DNA of 64,000 nt from Agrypnia vestita (GCA_016648135.1 JADDOH010002002.1:175254-239253), one strand, 5' to 3'; shown: positions 22,290 to 32,225, numbered from the stretch's first letter. A program made the numbers and translations. Notes: generated by a model from the sequence alone, not told the origin.

Positions 22290-22700
22290 AACCATTTCGT
22301 TAGAATATAACACACCCAAAATATGAAGTGGCAGCGTGATATATCGTATCCTTCGGTCTGGGTCTGCAGTCTGGCAACTTTTTGCGCGGCCACCTAGTCT
22401 TTGTACGAAAGCGGGGAACATCGCTACAAGCGACGCTAACGATATACCCACTCGGCCAAAAGACGCGCAGCCGCCCTGAATAAAACATTTGGGGAACAAG
22501 CGACGTACACGGGAGCGGCCCAGAAACACGGAGACCACCATTTCGGCCGACAGCGCACTCGTCCGGCTGACAAGGTGTCCTCAATGTGTGAATTGCGGTC
22601 GTGTAGGAGACAAACCGCACCCCGTACGGTCCCCGTTTGATTAAACGCGCCCGCGATTGGCGGACTACCCCGTGATGCAAATTAATTGCCTATTATAACA
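22290..22700. promoter_or_regulatory. GC-rich unique island with octamer/homeodomain motif, candidate regulatory DNA
   Basis: This block is much richer in G, C and CpG than the surrounding DNA and shows no repeat ends. At 22675-22688 it holds ATGCAAATTAATTG, which overlaps a perfect POU octamer with a TAATTG homeodomain core. GATTGGCGG lies nearby. No splice signals or recognisable protein frame are seen. A conserved enhancer is the favoured inference; an unrecognised element is possible. Confidence 0.3.
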
Positions 22701-23089
22701 ATTTCCAACAATGTTTGTGCGAATCTATGTTTCATCTGTTTGATCTGTATTGTAAAGCCTAACACAAATACATTTTGATTCCACCAATAGATGTATAGTT
22801 TTTAATATTTTTAATGAAGATCTGAGGAATTAAGTTGACATTTTAGAAATCCTTAATTAAACTTGGTAGACAGTAAGCAGTAAGTAAGAAATTTACAGAT
22901 TATTTTCCGATATAAAAAAATTATTCAATTTTGAGTCCAAACTATTCTTATGTGATGAAGGAACAGGGATGTCATAAGTTGATTTCGAGTGATCGTAATA
23001 AAATATCGAAAATAAATAATGTCATGTATTTAAATAATTCGTATTAATTAGGTTTACAATAATTGTAAACTTTTAAATATAATTTTTAT
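22701..23089. other. AT-rich spacer
   Basis: Nothing recognised except the self-complementary GTTTACAATAATTGTAAAC at 23051-23069, just outside the next element. Confidence 0.55.
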
Positions 23090-23340
23090 GTAAACTTTGT
23101 ACTACACGCAATATATGAGTTATTTATTAATACTTTAGTTTCGAGAAGAACAGTCCCTCTCATCATCAGGAATTGTTAATATCTAACTTAAATGCAAAAT
23201 AACTAACTTAAATAATTATTAAAATAAATACAAAGTTAATAAATAACACAAATATTGTGTGTACAAAAAAGAACAAAGTTGAAATAACAATTATATTTTA
23301 ATTAAAATGTTGCATCATGAAGTTACTGGCAAGATAGTTT
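23090..23340 (-). mobile_element. Inverted-arm hammerhead element, copy 23.1 kb
   Basis: The left arm (about 23096-23137), read in reverse complement, matches 23237-23275. The shared words are TTAATAAATAAC and ATATTG.GTGTA. A hammerhead-like core lies between them on the minus strand. The right flank (ATGTTGCATCATGAAGT) is also found beside the palindrome at 29.7 kb, so the two loci are one family. No coding region is present. Confidence 0.6.
23132..23169 (-). ncRNA. Hammerhead ribozyme-like core
   Basis: Minus-strand CTGATGA is followed by GAGA...TCTC as helix II and then GAAAC. One unpaired T separates the first box from helix II. Helix III is too short to be stable alone, as in other Penelope-type cores. 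Confidence 0.55.
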
Positions 23341-23599
23341 AAAATAGTTTAAAAGAGTTGAAATATTAGATTACAATAATGTTTTAACATAATTAGTTAG
23401 TTGATGTGTGATAGAAATTATTTTAGTTAAATAATAGAATCATAAATAACCTTTTTTCCATTTAAATTACCCATAAAATGTACGCTTTTCAAACACCACT
23501 CAACTATGTATTGTTCATTCATTAATAATACTCTTATTACAATATATAAAAATATAAATGTCTTTATTTCAAATTGTGATAATTATAAACATGTGGTAC

Positions 23600-23960
23600 A
23601 ACGCGTGGTTTATTACGGTGGTAATTAGTTCACAAAACTGGTCACACCGTGATTACTGGGTGGGACAGGCACCGAGCGCCAATCGAACTGAGTGCGGTTT
23701 ATCGCCATTTGTCGCGCGACGGTTGTAAAAAGAGGGCGCTCCCGGTTCGCGCGGAATTCCACTTATTTTGTTTTACATAATGCGGTCGGAATACTTACGA
23801 TTCGCTAAGCCATATATATATTTTGTATTCCGAGTAAAAAGGGGCCGCCCGGGCCATAGAAAAACACCAATCGGAATGTTTTAAATGGGAATATTATTAG
23901 GCGCGCACGTCTCCCGCCATTTAATGGCCGCCGATGACGTAGGAGGGAAGTCATTTTGAA
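23600..23960. promoter_or_regulatory. GC-rich unique island, candidate regulatory DNA
   Basis: A CpG-rich block between AT-rich flanks contains TTTATCGCCATTTGTCGCGC, CCATTTAATGGCCGCC and GATGACGTAGG (a CRE-like TGACGT). It has no repeat ends, tRNA boxes or recognisable protein frame. It resembles the islands at 22.3 and 28.6 kb. The regulatory role is inference from composition and motif content. Confidence 0.28.
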
Positions 23961-24189
23961 TTTATATTGATTTCAAATTTGGAATTTTCAGAAATTTTAT
24001 TGGATGTCACTTAATTTCTTTGTTCTTCGTTGTTGGGACAACAAGCAACATAGTAATGATATAGCAATTGGTTTTATGGTATCATAAATTTTTCAAAACC
24101 TCTCTCTCATGGTGGGGTTTAAAATAAAAATAAATAAATTAGAACTTTAGTTGAATAACATCACTGCTATGAATTTAAAGCTGAGTGTA

Positions 24190-24780
24190 CAAAAAATATT
24201 GGTTTGGACATGTAGAGGGTAGGTATATGATGCGAGCGATGAGGATACCGAGAATATAAAACGCCCATAAAAGACTTGGCTTGATTATGTAAACTAAACA
24301 AGATATTATGAGAATAAGCATTTTTACGAAACTTCTAAAATGAAACAAAATTAGACTGATTAACCCACTTTGCGGAAAAAAAATGCAGGACATAGTGAAA
24401 ATTGAACAAATTAGGGGTGAATTGGTTGAAGTCAAGTACATAGAGTAAAGAAAGAATCCCAGTGATGGTTTTATCATATGGAACGTATGAGAGCGCGGTA
24501 AAAAAAATATATAAATAATAATTTATAATAATAATAATATTTGGATAATTTATATAACGCCGTTTTCGCGAATACTCACCTCAAGGGCGCTTTACACATA
24601 AAATTTCAAAGACTATCATACCTTGCCCTATATGGGAAACCAGATGGAAGAAGGATGCCTGGAAGACCGCCCCAAAAGATGTAGTAACAGCTGGGAGTCA
24701 TTACAAGATGGCAAACTCTGTACAAACAGACCTTAGTAGCCTTCAGCCAGTATAAAAGGAAAGGGAGAGGACTTATTAAA
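24190..24780 (+). pseudogene. LINE reverse transcriptase tail, two decayed pieces
   Basis: The first piece reads WFGHVEGRYMMRAM (about 24200-24240), the usual W.GHV...R segment near the end of non-LTR reverse transcriptases. The second reads GKPDGRRMPGRPPQKM (about 24637-24685), matching the G.R..GRP..RW segment. Between them at 24515-24610 lies an unrelated LINE 3' tail. Frames are interrupted and no catalytic part is present. The family cannot be fixed. Confidence 0.65.
24515..24610. mobile_element. LINE 3' tail with AACGCC/GGGCGCTTT pairing
   Basis: A TAA-rich run leads into TATAACGCCGTTTTCGCG and CTCACCTCAAGGGCGCTTT. The last phrase is shared, inverted, with 54.67-54.75 kb. It interrupts the older LINE relic. 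Confidence 0.5.
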
Positions 24781-25000
24781 TAACAAGAAGTTATTTTGAG
24801 AAATATGCCAGCAATATGTTAAAATGCGTGTTTTTTCATCAATATTGTTTGGAAATTATAGAAATCATGAGAAGTGCCTACCCTTAATCTACTTGTATGG
24901 CGTTATTATCAGTCTTATGTTTAAAAATGTTCTTAGGTTTTCACGGCGGTTCAAAATCGTATATGTCATCATTTGGGTTAATGTGCATGGCTAGAGCATG

Positions 25001-25427
25001 ACCACAATAGCTTGGCGTGCGGCGACTTTGGAACTAAAACTCGCCCCGCCCGCAACCCCTCGCCCTGTCATTCAGTTCAATTTCGGGAGCTGTGACATCT
25101 TGATTACCAATGTACACTGAATTATTATGTCCAAAACATCCTAAACAGTCCGGGATAGTGCAAGAACAATTGCCAATGAAATATTAAAGTTTTGCGAAGC
25201 TGAAAAAGCAAATAATGGACCGATATTACCGTCTGACAGTTTGACAGATAGAACGGCCGCCACTGTTGCTTGGTTTCCTTAGTGCTGCCCGACCAAATTT
25301 CTGTTAAAGACTACGACACCGGTCACCGGACATTCTGTACATTTTGTATTGTGTAATAAATTTACATGCTGGCAACTTCTGTTAGGCGACAAGGATGCCC
25401 TCCCTCGCACGCCAAGTTATAGTGGTG
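25001..25427. mobile_element. TIR element, family T2, copy 1
   Basis: The left end CCACAATAGCTTGGCGTGCG and the inverted right end CCACTATAACTTGGCGTGCG match at 18 of 20 bases. A second copy lies at 63.1-63.55 kb. Inside, both copies keep the same 39-codon open stretch (here 25145-25261, reading ANEILKFCEAEKANNGPILP in its middle). That stretch resembles the N-terminal DNA-binding start of IS630/Tc1-like transposases. The rest of any transposase is missing, so the element is non-autonomous. Confidence 0.8.
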
Positions 25428-25644
25428 GCACTATACTACCACGCAGAAAGATCGTATATACCTACATGGCAGAATATCCAAGAAAATTAACCTGATAAAA
25501 TATATAAACAGTTTAACAAAAAAGTCAAATCCTTGATTTTTGGACAACGATGAATTGTTACATTGCCCACATGTCTCAAACGGTTTCTGTATAATAAAAA
25601 AATACTAATTTTAAATGGTTTCTGCTTTTTCACTTTAATTAGAT

Positions 25645-25815
25645 TTAATCTTGTGGTTAGGACTCTCGCCTCGTGATCCAAAGGTCTCGGGTTCGATCCT
25701 CACTCCAGACTAGCAAGTTAGTCCTATTTTCATAGCACAAGCATTTAGCTTAGTTTGAAAATAGTAAGAATATAGATGTGACATGTATTCCGTGTTCGCA
25801 TCTCTATTTTAGAAA
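25645..25815 (+). mobile_element. tRNA-derived SINE, family S1, copy 3
   Basis: It begins just inside box A (CTTGTGGTTAGGACTCTCGC) and has an intact box B (GGGTTCGATCCTC). The body and the CGTGTTCGCATCTCTATTT end are as in the other copies. A long A-rich tail follows at 25815-25860. Confidence 0.9.
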
Positions 25816-26062
25816 AATAAAAATAAATATTAAAAAAAAATAGTATAAAAAAAAAAAATTTAGCTTGTTAATACTCCTCCCATAAGCTCGAACTTTGGCT
25901 CTATATATGGGGAGTATAATGTCTGTAAAAATGGTATAACATAGAATCAATTTATTATAAAAAACATCATGTATCTACTGTATAAATAAATATAATAAAT
26001 AAATAAAAATAAATTTAACAGAATGTTAGTTAACTTAGTAAAAACCACTACCAGATTTACGG

Positions 26063-26098
26063 TCTACCGGTTTCGAGACGTACCCATCTCTTCGTCAG
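26063..26098 (-). ncRNA. Hammerhead ribozyme-like core, left arm
   Basis: Minus-strand CTGACGA is followed by GAGATG...CGTCTC as a six-pair helix II and GAAACCGGTA. ACCGGT is self-complementary, giving a three-pair helix III with no loop and a GUA triplet, so cleavage would favour a dimer. Confidence 0.65.
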
Positions 26099-26275
26099 GA
26101 CCAACACTACACTACTATCCTCTCACTCTCTTTTGTTAGATTCCTGAATGTTCTGTAGGCTAGTGCATGCTTGTCTCTGACAAGATTAACACGCACGTGA
26201 TCAATATTGGTGAAAGTTTAACAATACTATGGTTGGGATGTATAGTTTTGTGAATATAGTAGTGTAGTGTTGATC

Positions 26276-26311
26276 CTGACGAAGAGATGGGTACGTCTCG
26301 AAACCGGTAGA
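26276..26311 (+). ncRNA. Hammerhead ribozyme-like core, right arm
   Basis: The same core as in the left arm, in inverted orientation, with CTGACGA, helix II, GAAA and GGTA all preserved. Confidence 0.65.
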
Positions 26312-26385
26312 CCATAAATCTGGTAGTGGTTTTTACTAAGTTAACTAACATTCTGTTATAATGTCTAACCACAAAGTTAATGCGT

Positions 26386-26839
26386 AAAATATTAATAAAA
26401 AATAAATATAATCATTATTTGAAATAAATACATTTTAATCACAAAAAAGCTTATCTACGTCTAATAATATGCAATATGATTAAATAAATAATTGTAATCA
26501 CATTGAACCTGGTCTAAAGTGGTCCGATGTACCCAATAACTTGAAACAAAACGGACACAGCAGCATCCCAATACGCGGGTAATGTTAATATCTGCTTCCT
26601 AGATGTGGATCTCAGTTGCAACATTTTTTAAATATCATTTCTACAGGTTGTTTGAAAAAAACGCGCAACGTAAAAATATATTTTTTATAAAGTATGTACA
26701 TTTTTATTTCTTCAATAAATTAAGGCCGCAAGATGGTGGTAGTATGTTTACCAAAAATATTATTCTGATGTTTAATAATATTCTCACGGGACGTATCTTT
26801 GGGAGGCAAATGAAACACTTAAACTTAATTTAAGATTTT
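26386..26839. other. AT-rich spacer
   Basis: Nothing recognised. Confidence 0.55.
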
Positions 26840-27310
26840 ATAAATTTCTCAAAAATTCACCGGACACGAGCTTAATTAACTAGAGCGCTATTCTTAAATT
26901 CAGTCACTAAAAATAATAATTATCGAATTTCGTTATTCTTCTAGAATCTTCCCTGCACTTTTATCACTCCTTAATAACTTTTCTCTCATATACAAATGCA
27001 CGTTACTCAAATCCATCAGGTCGGCACTAGAAAACTGCTCGCTTCTCGGCAGTTATTCGCGCCAAATACCTGTCACTCTGTTAAACACGATTTGATCGTA
27101 CTGTTACGCTGCGGCTTTTGTCACTAGTAATATCGCACTCGTCAAAATTCAAACAATGACTTGCTCCGCCGCGTGCGCGCTAACCCTTTTATACCTACCA
27201 AACATATTAGTTTCGCGATGTTTCGAGAACATTCTTTATATTTCTAGCGATTTTTCGATATTTCCAGCGTTACGAGAATGTTCAAGTAGCTCTTCATTGG
27301 AAAAAATTAC
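26840..27310 (-). mobile_element. LTR-like promoter block, minus strand
   Basis: GC-richer than its flanks, it carries a minus-strand TATA box (TATAAAAGG, 27185-27193), upstream GAACATTCT words and a TTCnnGAAnnTTC triad at 26939-26951. This resembles the layout of the 10-kb LTR. Clean TG...CA ends and a target duplication were not found, so a host promoter is the alternative. Confidence 0.35.
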
Positions 27311-27700
27311 AAAAAAATAAATAATATTAAAAATGTAAATACAATATGTAATAAATAAGTACATGATAATAAAATGATAAAAAAATATATAAAATGTCAT
27401 TAAAATATATACCTACAATAAATAGTACATTAATTAGGTAGGCAAACTATAAAATATCTACATTGATTACCTAGATAGTGCAATATACATATGTAGAGTT
27501 GAATTCATAATACAGTTAATGCCTTGGGTACATACATAAAATAGCTCATCCTGTCGCGAAACCGACCGCCCAGGTACTTTGTAAGTAATCATTTTCATTT
27601 TTAAATAGGGATGCGTACAAGAAATATGTTTCACAGCGATATTTTTACGATGTTAAAACATGGCGAAATGCTTAACATTACAAAATAATACAAAATTTCT
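27311..27700. other. AT-rich spacer
   Basis: Nothing recognised. Confidence 0.55.
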
Positions 27701-27702
27701 GG

Positions 27703-27785
27703 TCCCCTAGAATGAGTCTCGAACCCCCACCACTCTATTACCATACAAGTGTCTTACTCACTAGGCTAACAAGTACGCACGTCGA
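27703..27785 (-). mobile_element. tRNA-headed SINE fragment, different family
   Basis: On the minus strand a box A-like TTAGCCTAGTGAGTAAGAC is followed by a box B GGGTTCGAGACTC and CTAGGGGACC. The box spacing is tRNA-like, but no full cloverleaf or CCA-proximal acceptor pairing was seen. A SINE head or a tRNA pseudogene is favoured over a working tRNA. Confidence 0.5.
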
Positions 27786-28599
27786 TTATTTATCTGAATT
27801 GGATATACGGACGACCGCCTCGCTGCAGAATCATTTCTGACCTTAGTCACCAATTAGAGCCTCCAAATATACGTGATTCCAACTATTCGAATATCGAATA
27901 GTTAATGATAATATATTCGAATATTCGAATATATTCGCAAATTTTTTAAGAAAGGAAAAATTTACTTCGGATGATAAATATAGATAAATACATGCTATAT
28001 ATTAAAAAAAAAACATAATAATTGAAGAGAATTTATTTATTTAATTTTTTTTAAATATATGTTATACAAAAACAACAAAAAAAAATTGAAAAATAATGTT
28101 GAATTTCGAAATACAAATTTAAAAAAAACACAAAAAAAAATCAATTTGTAAATATACATATATAAAAACAATAAAAAATTAGATACATACTAGTTAGTAT
28201 TCTCTCGATAACTGACAAAATTTTACATATGTTTATATTATTTCATATCTCACACCTCACGTGCAAGTTTTTTAAAAATTATTTTGTATATAACTTCTTA
28301 TTTGTCGGCTCAAGTATTTATGAAAGCTTAATTCTAAACAATAATAGAAAGCCGACTCCATCGTTGACAAGACAAAGTGTGTCAACCGTAAGTGGTTATA
28401 GTCATAAAACAATAAATCATAAGACTTTAAAAAAATGGCAAATGCAGAAGATGTCCGACAATTTACGGAGTTTACATCTTTGATGTCCGACTTCCAGGGT
28501 TCGTAAACCTTTGTTTCGCTTAGAAAAATATTAAAAATCGTATAAAATAAAAATGAGCGAATATGTAAATAATACGTAAATTATCCAACGATGTATTTT
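27786..28599. other. AT-rich DNA
   Basis: 27890-27945 holds nested ATTCGAAT palindromes. 28380-28430 contains a TAA/ATAAA-rich unique patch with TCATAAAACAATAAATCAT. No gene was recognised. Confidence 0.5.
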
Positions 28600-29270
28600 G
28601 AAAATACATGGTTGGATTATTTCTCGGCGTCTGCGAATCGCAGTCGCCCTGTAGGTCCGTAATGACGCGGGCGCGCGCTGAAATGAGCGCGGCGATGGTA
28701 ATGCGGCCGCGTGATGCAGCAGATTCTCGCGGCTGTCGCTCCCTCGTCACGTGGTCTCCGCTCCTTTGTTTCGTGGGCCAATTAAGATTTCCACTGATAC
28801 AGCTATCACCTTACAATGTCGAGGTACACTCTGTCGGCGAAACGGAATAATCGCGGCGGAGCGGCCCGCGCTCGGGACAGGTGGACGTGGTGATGCTCGC
28901 GATTGGATCAAATCATCGCTCTGTTATTCTGTAAGCATCGATAATTCCCAATACGCCCGAGCGAAGATAACGAGTCTCACTAACACTTTGATACAAATAG
29001 ATTATCCACAGTCGCATCCTCCAATCTTTTGCACACTGAGGAGAAACAGGACCGTTTTGTGAGCGAAGTCTCCCACGTCAGTCCTACTCGTTCGCCATTA
29101 GATTGGCACCACGCTATGCCGCGGTGCAATACAGCAGTAATTCAGCTCGGCACGGCTGCCGAAACGAGGCCATTCACTGTCCATACAGTGACAAATTTAA
29201 TTGCAACATCAAAATTGGTACCATTATTATTGGTAATAACAATAATAATGGAGATGGTCGCAATTTGAAA
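28600..29270. promoter_or_regulatory. GC-rich unique island, candidate regulatory DNA
   Basis: About 670 bp that are strikingly CpG-rich, with GCGCGCGCTG, GCGGCCGC (28701-28708) and CACGTGG. Homeodomain-type CAATTAAG lies near 28778 and CAATAATAATGG near 29238. Overlapping open frames occur in several phases on both strands, as expected from low stop density, and none resembles a known protein. A CpG-rich promoter or enhancer is the inference. Confidence 0.3.
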
Positions 29271-29646
29271 TCTCATGAGGTAATTAAAAATAATATTACA
29301 AAAAAAACTATTTAATCACTTACAGAAACTGAGAAAAATGACAAATAACATTAACATAAAATTTTACAACAATAGCAAACATATCTATTTTGTGCATAAA
29401 CGGGAAAATTTTAGTAAGTGGCTCGGGAAAGAAAAAATATTCCTGATATATGTACATCGGCTCCACCAAAATCATCTAATTACCCATAGAAGAAGGACTA
29501 ACTAAAATAAAATAAATAAATCGATTGTACATTGGAAATCCAGTGTTTTAAAATGGCTTAGACAGTCGAGACAGCTGTTACATTTAAATAACGGTTTACT
29601 AAATTTTTTTTTTTTATAAAATTGAAATCTTAAATTTAATATTTTT
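29271..29646. other. AT-rich spacer
   Basis: Nothing recognised. Confidence 0.55.
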
Positions 29647-29786
29647 TTTAAAATATGTTTTACTTTACTTTGTAATACACACACAATATGAGCTATTAAA
29701 TTACAACTATAGTTTCGAAACTATAGTTGTAATTTAATAGCTCATATTGTGTGTATATTTCAAAGTAAAGTAAAACATATTTTAAA
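29647..29786. repeat. 140-bp spacerless palindrome
   Basis: Two arms of about 70 bp meet at TTTC|GAAA (centre 29716/29717) and differ only by a small mismatch near the GTGTGTA run. Each arm starts GAAACTA and carries AGCTCATATTGTGTGTA, matching the arm of the 23.1-kb hammerhead element (AACTCATATATTGCGTGTA). It looks like two terminal-repeat halves joined head-to-head at the hammerhead GAAA box, with the CUGAUGA side missing. Confidence 0.9.
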
Positions 29787-31388
29787 TTATAATGTTGCAC
29801 CACGAAGTATCTGCCAAATATTTCAATGATATTAATATTTTTTTCTTAGTTCGTTCTAAGAGCACAATTACTGGATTAAATTATGAATGACTTCAGTACA
29901 TGCTTTCGCATATCAATATCTTTTTCTCTGTGAGACATAATGTATCTATAATTTGTCTTAATTAAATATCAAATTTTATTAAAAATAATCATAAAGTTTT
30001 ACAAATTAAGTACAAAAACAAAACAAAAATTGATAAACTTAACATTACACAAGAATAATTTAGCATAATGGCTTTGATTTGGCTTGACAGATGGAAGGTT
30101 AAAGAAGAAAATACCAATTTTTGAGACGATGGACTAGTCAAATCAATAAAGCTATTAGCTATCCTATTTATATGGCTTATCTAAACTGTGAACTACAGAA
30201 AAAAGTGGAGAAATGTCATCAAGTTGCAACCATGGTATGATCCTTATTTATGAAGAAACCGACAAGAATCAAAAAACCCCCAAGGCATTGATTTGTATAA
30301 AAAAATTACAATGCCCGATCGAGGAATACGAAAATACAATCTAGTGAAAGAACCATAGCTGGCCATTCAAAAAGGCACTGACATAATCAAATGATCCAAA
30401 AGCTTAGAGCTAAATCCAATTTATACTGACTATGTCAGCCCTGGTATGACAAGAATCGCGTCTGCGTTACTACCATCGCTATATAGATACGTAGATAAAA
30501 CCTTCGACAGGAAATTCTCCGAAAAATATACGGGCTGATGAGTGTCAGGTCCGACTATTCGATAAACACAGCGTTCTGAGTTGTATTTATCGAGAGATCC
30601 AAAAAGAATTGAAAGCTCTCGGTAAACCTAGACTCAAGATGGGACGAAAATGTGATGAGAAAAATCTGGGGACGTTCCATTTTTGTGTTTCCGATTAATC
30701 CCAGGTACCGAAGTGTACATCAAATAAATGCTCTCCATGGGTAGTGAGTAGAATTAGTAGTAAAATCAAAACACTTAAAAATTTATTAAAGCGTAAGAAG
30801 TGATAAAAAAATTACACACAACCTCAATGCATGACCGTTGTACGATCAGCGTTAAGATTTTCATAGTCTCAACAGTGGTAAATATTATATCAAATTAGAA
30901 TTTTTCTTGTACGGTGGCGATTAAAAACATTTGCCACACATGAGGTTCTGAATGATACGAAAGAGAAAAAAAATTACTTAAAACAATAAAAACCCTGAAA
31001 TCGCAATACTTTTAATACATAAAGCATCATCCAGAAAAGTACCAGATCATAATATATAATCATTCGAGAAAAAGTTGCAAGCAAAAGAGACCCAGACCTA
31101 GGACATTGACTGAAAAATCTAGGGCAACTATTTATTTCAAAACAAAATAATGATCGTCAAAATGATCGCCTAAGTTCGGTAAATGAACAAACACAATGGA
31201 TGTTGTTTATATGAACAGATTAAGTTCAACGTTTTTAAGAACTATGCATCAGAAAACATAAATATGGGCGGTAACAAATAAAATTTGCGCGTCTTTATCG
31301 TCGTTAGTTCCAAAACCGCTTCTTAATAATAATATTAATTCTAAATAATAATATCAAAAAAAATATTTGAGAATCAAAAACTCAATTT
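29787..31388. other. Unannotated DNA
   Basis: 29787-29815 continues the element flank shared with 23.3 kb (ATGTTGCACCACGAAGT). The rest, including 30060-30720, is not recognised. It has mixed composition and broken short frames, and may contain old transposon sequence. Confidence 0.4.
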
Positions 31389-31846
31389 TCAATTGATGGA
31401 AAGGCCCCAAGATCTTATACTATATCTTAATATTGAATCTACCAAAGAAAAATATATCACTCTTAATACAGGCTTTGGGATAATGTACTGCATCTTGTAA
31501 AATTTGCTGGACACTGCTCTAAGGCTCGTACAAATTTGATGTATCTGCTGATCCCATTTGAAGTGTTCATCTATGATAAGAACAAGGTATCTGTGAGTTT
31601 TCACATACTCCGCAGTGCTACATAAACATTTATTTTCAATACCTTTATGTATGCAGTTGAAGCTATGCGCAATTATCTTAAGTTTGACATTAAAAAGGGC
31701 GTGTGGTGATCTTATATGCATGCATTCGGTTTTTTTAGCATTGATTATCAGTCCCATGTCATGTGACCATTTCAAGAGTTCATTAAAGTCTTTCTGTAAG
31801 CAGTTAGCAGCTTCTTGTAAATTGTCATGAGACATAACTAGAGCAG
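31389..31846 (-). pseudogene. Non-LTR LINE reverse transcriptase, thumb region, 5'-truncated
   Basis: A 148-codon minus-strand frame reads TALVMSHDNLQEA, the sequence expected directly after the catalytic YADD box. It continues with LLKWSHDMGLIINAKKTECM, a KTHRYL.LIIDEHFKWDQQI segment and AVSSKFYKMQYIIPKPVLRV, then SLVDSILRYSIRSWG. This is the palm end and thumb of a jockey/CR1-group reverse transcriptase (family knowledge). The catalytic aspartates are lost because the copy stops at about 31846, where an upstream in-frame stop begins unrelated DNA. The surviving frame is intact, so the insertion is not very old. The endonuclease and 5' ORF are absent. Confidence 0.8.
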
Positions 31847-31849
31847 TTT

Positions 31850-32105
31850 ATGAAGGTTTTCGAATGCTTTACAAGTTTCTGGAAGCAGAAAGTTCAAGAA
31901 CATTCTATAAAGTTCCAAACTGAATGACGCAGTGTGCCGGTAAGTCTAGATGATTCTAGAATATTCGATAATGCTTTAGAAAATTCTGGAAGGAAAAGGT
32001 TCTAGAAGATTCCCGAAAGTTCTATAAGGTCACAAACTGAGTGGCAAGGTGTGTCAGTGAGTCTAGAACAGAAAGTTCATGATGTTTCTCGAATGCTTTA
32101 TTATC
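31850..32105. repeat. Tandem repeat rich in heat-shock-element-like sites
   Basis: About 2.2 copies of a unit of roughly 120-130 bp, sharing TTCGA.AATGCTTTA, TTCTGGAAG and CAAACTGA.TG. It contains runs of alternating TTC and GAA spaced by two bases: 31888-31905 (four units), 31954-31966 (three), 31979-31991 (three) and 32000-32022 (five, perfect). Five perfect units is the textbook HSF trimer site pattern. Whether HSF binds here is untested. Confidence 0.75.
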
Positions 32106-32178
32106 AGACACACAGATGGTGGAATGTAATTTCACCCAGTGAATGTATACCACAGTTTAGTTTCAAAATCTTATTTTA

Positions 32179-32225
32179 ATAAGTATTTCGTGACTACAAA
32201 ATATTCATAGTCACGGAATACTTAT
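32179..32225. repeat. Hairpin with 18-bp arms
   Basis: ATAAGTATTTCGTGACTA and TAGTCACGGAATACTTAT pair with one mismatch around an 11-base loop. Confidence 0.8.

Larger units (their letters stand above)
26017..26385. mobile_element. Inverted-arm double-hammerhead element, copy 26 kb
   Basis: Arms at 26017-26117 and 26258-26357 are inverted copies with very few mismatches, separated by 140 bp without coding content. Each arm holds an intact-looking hammerhead core facing outward from the spacer. The right flank TAACCACAAAGTTAATGC (about 26366) recurs beside the elements at 51.5 and 57.9 kb, defining one family. It is best explained as head-to-head Penelope-like terminal repeats or a non-autonomous derivative. 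Confidence 0.75.

Noticed and set aside
21945..22541. 198-codon minus-strand frame, the second longest in the window
   Set aside because: It spans a broken LTR, an unrelated block and part of a CpG-rich island, which are separate sequence units. No domain is recognisable, and the low stop density is explained by composition.
28608..29268. Several overlapping plus-strand frames of 70-103 codons
   Set aside because: They lie in different phases of the same CpG-rich island, which is the pattern expected from low stop frequency and not from a gene.
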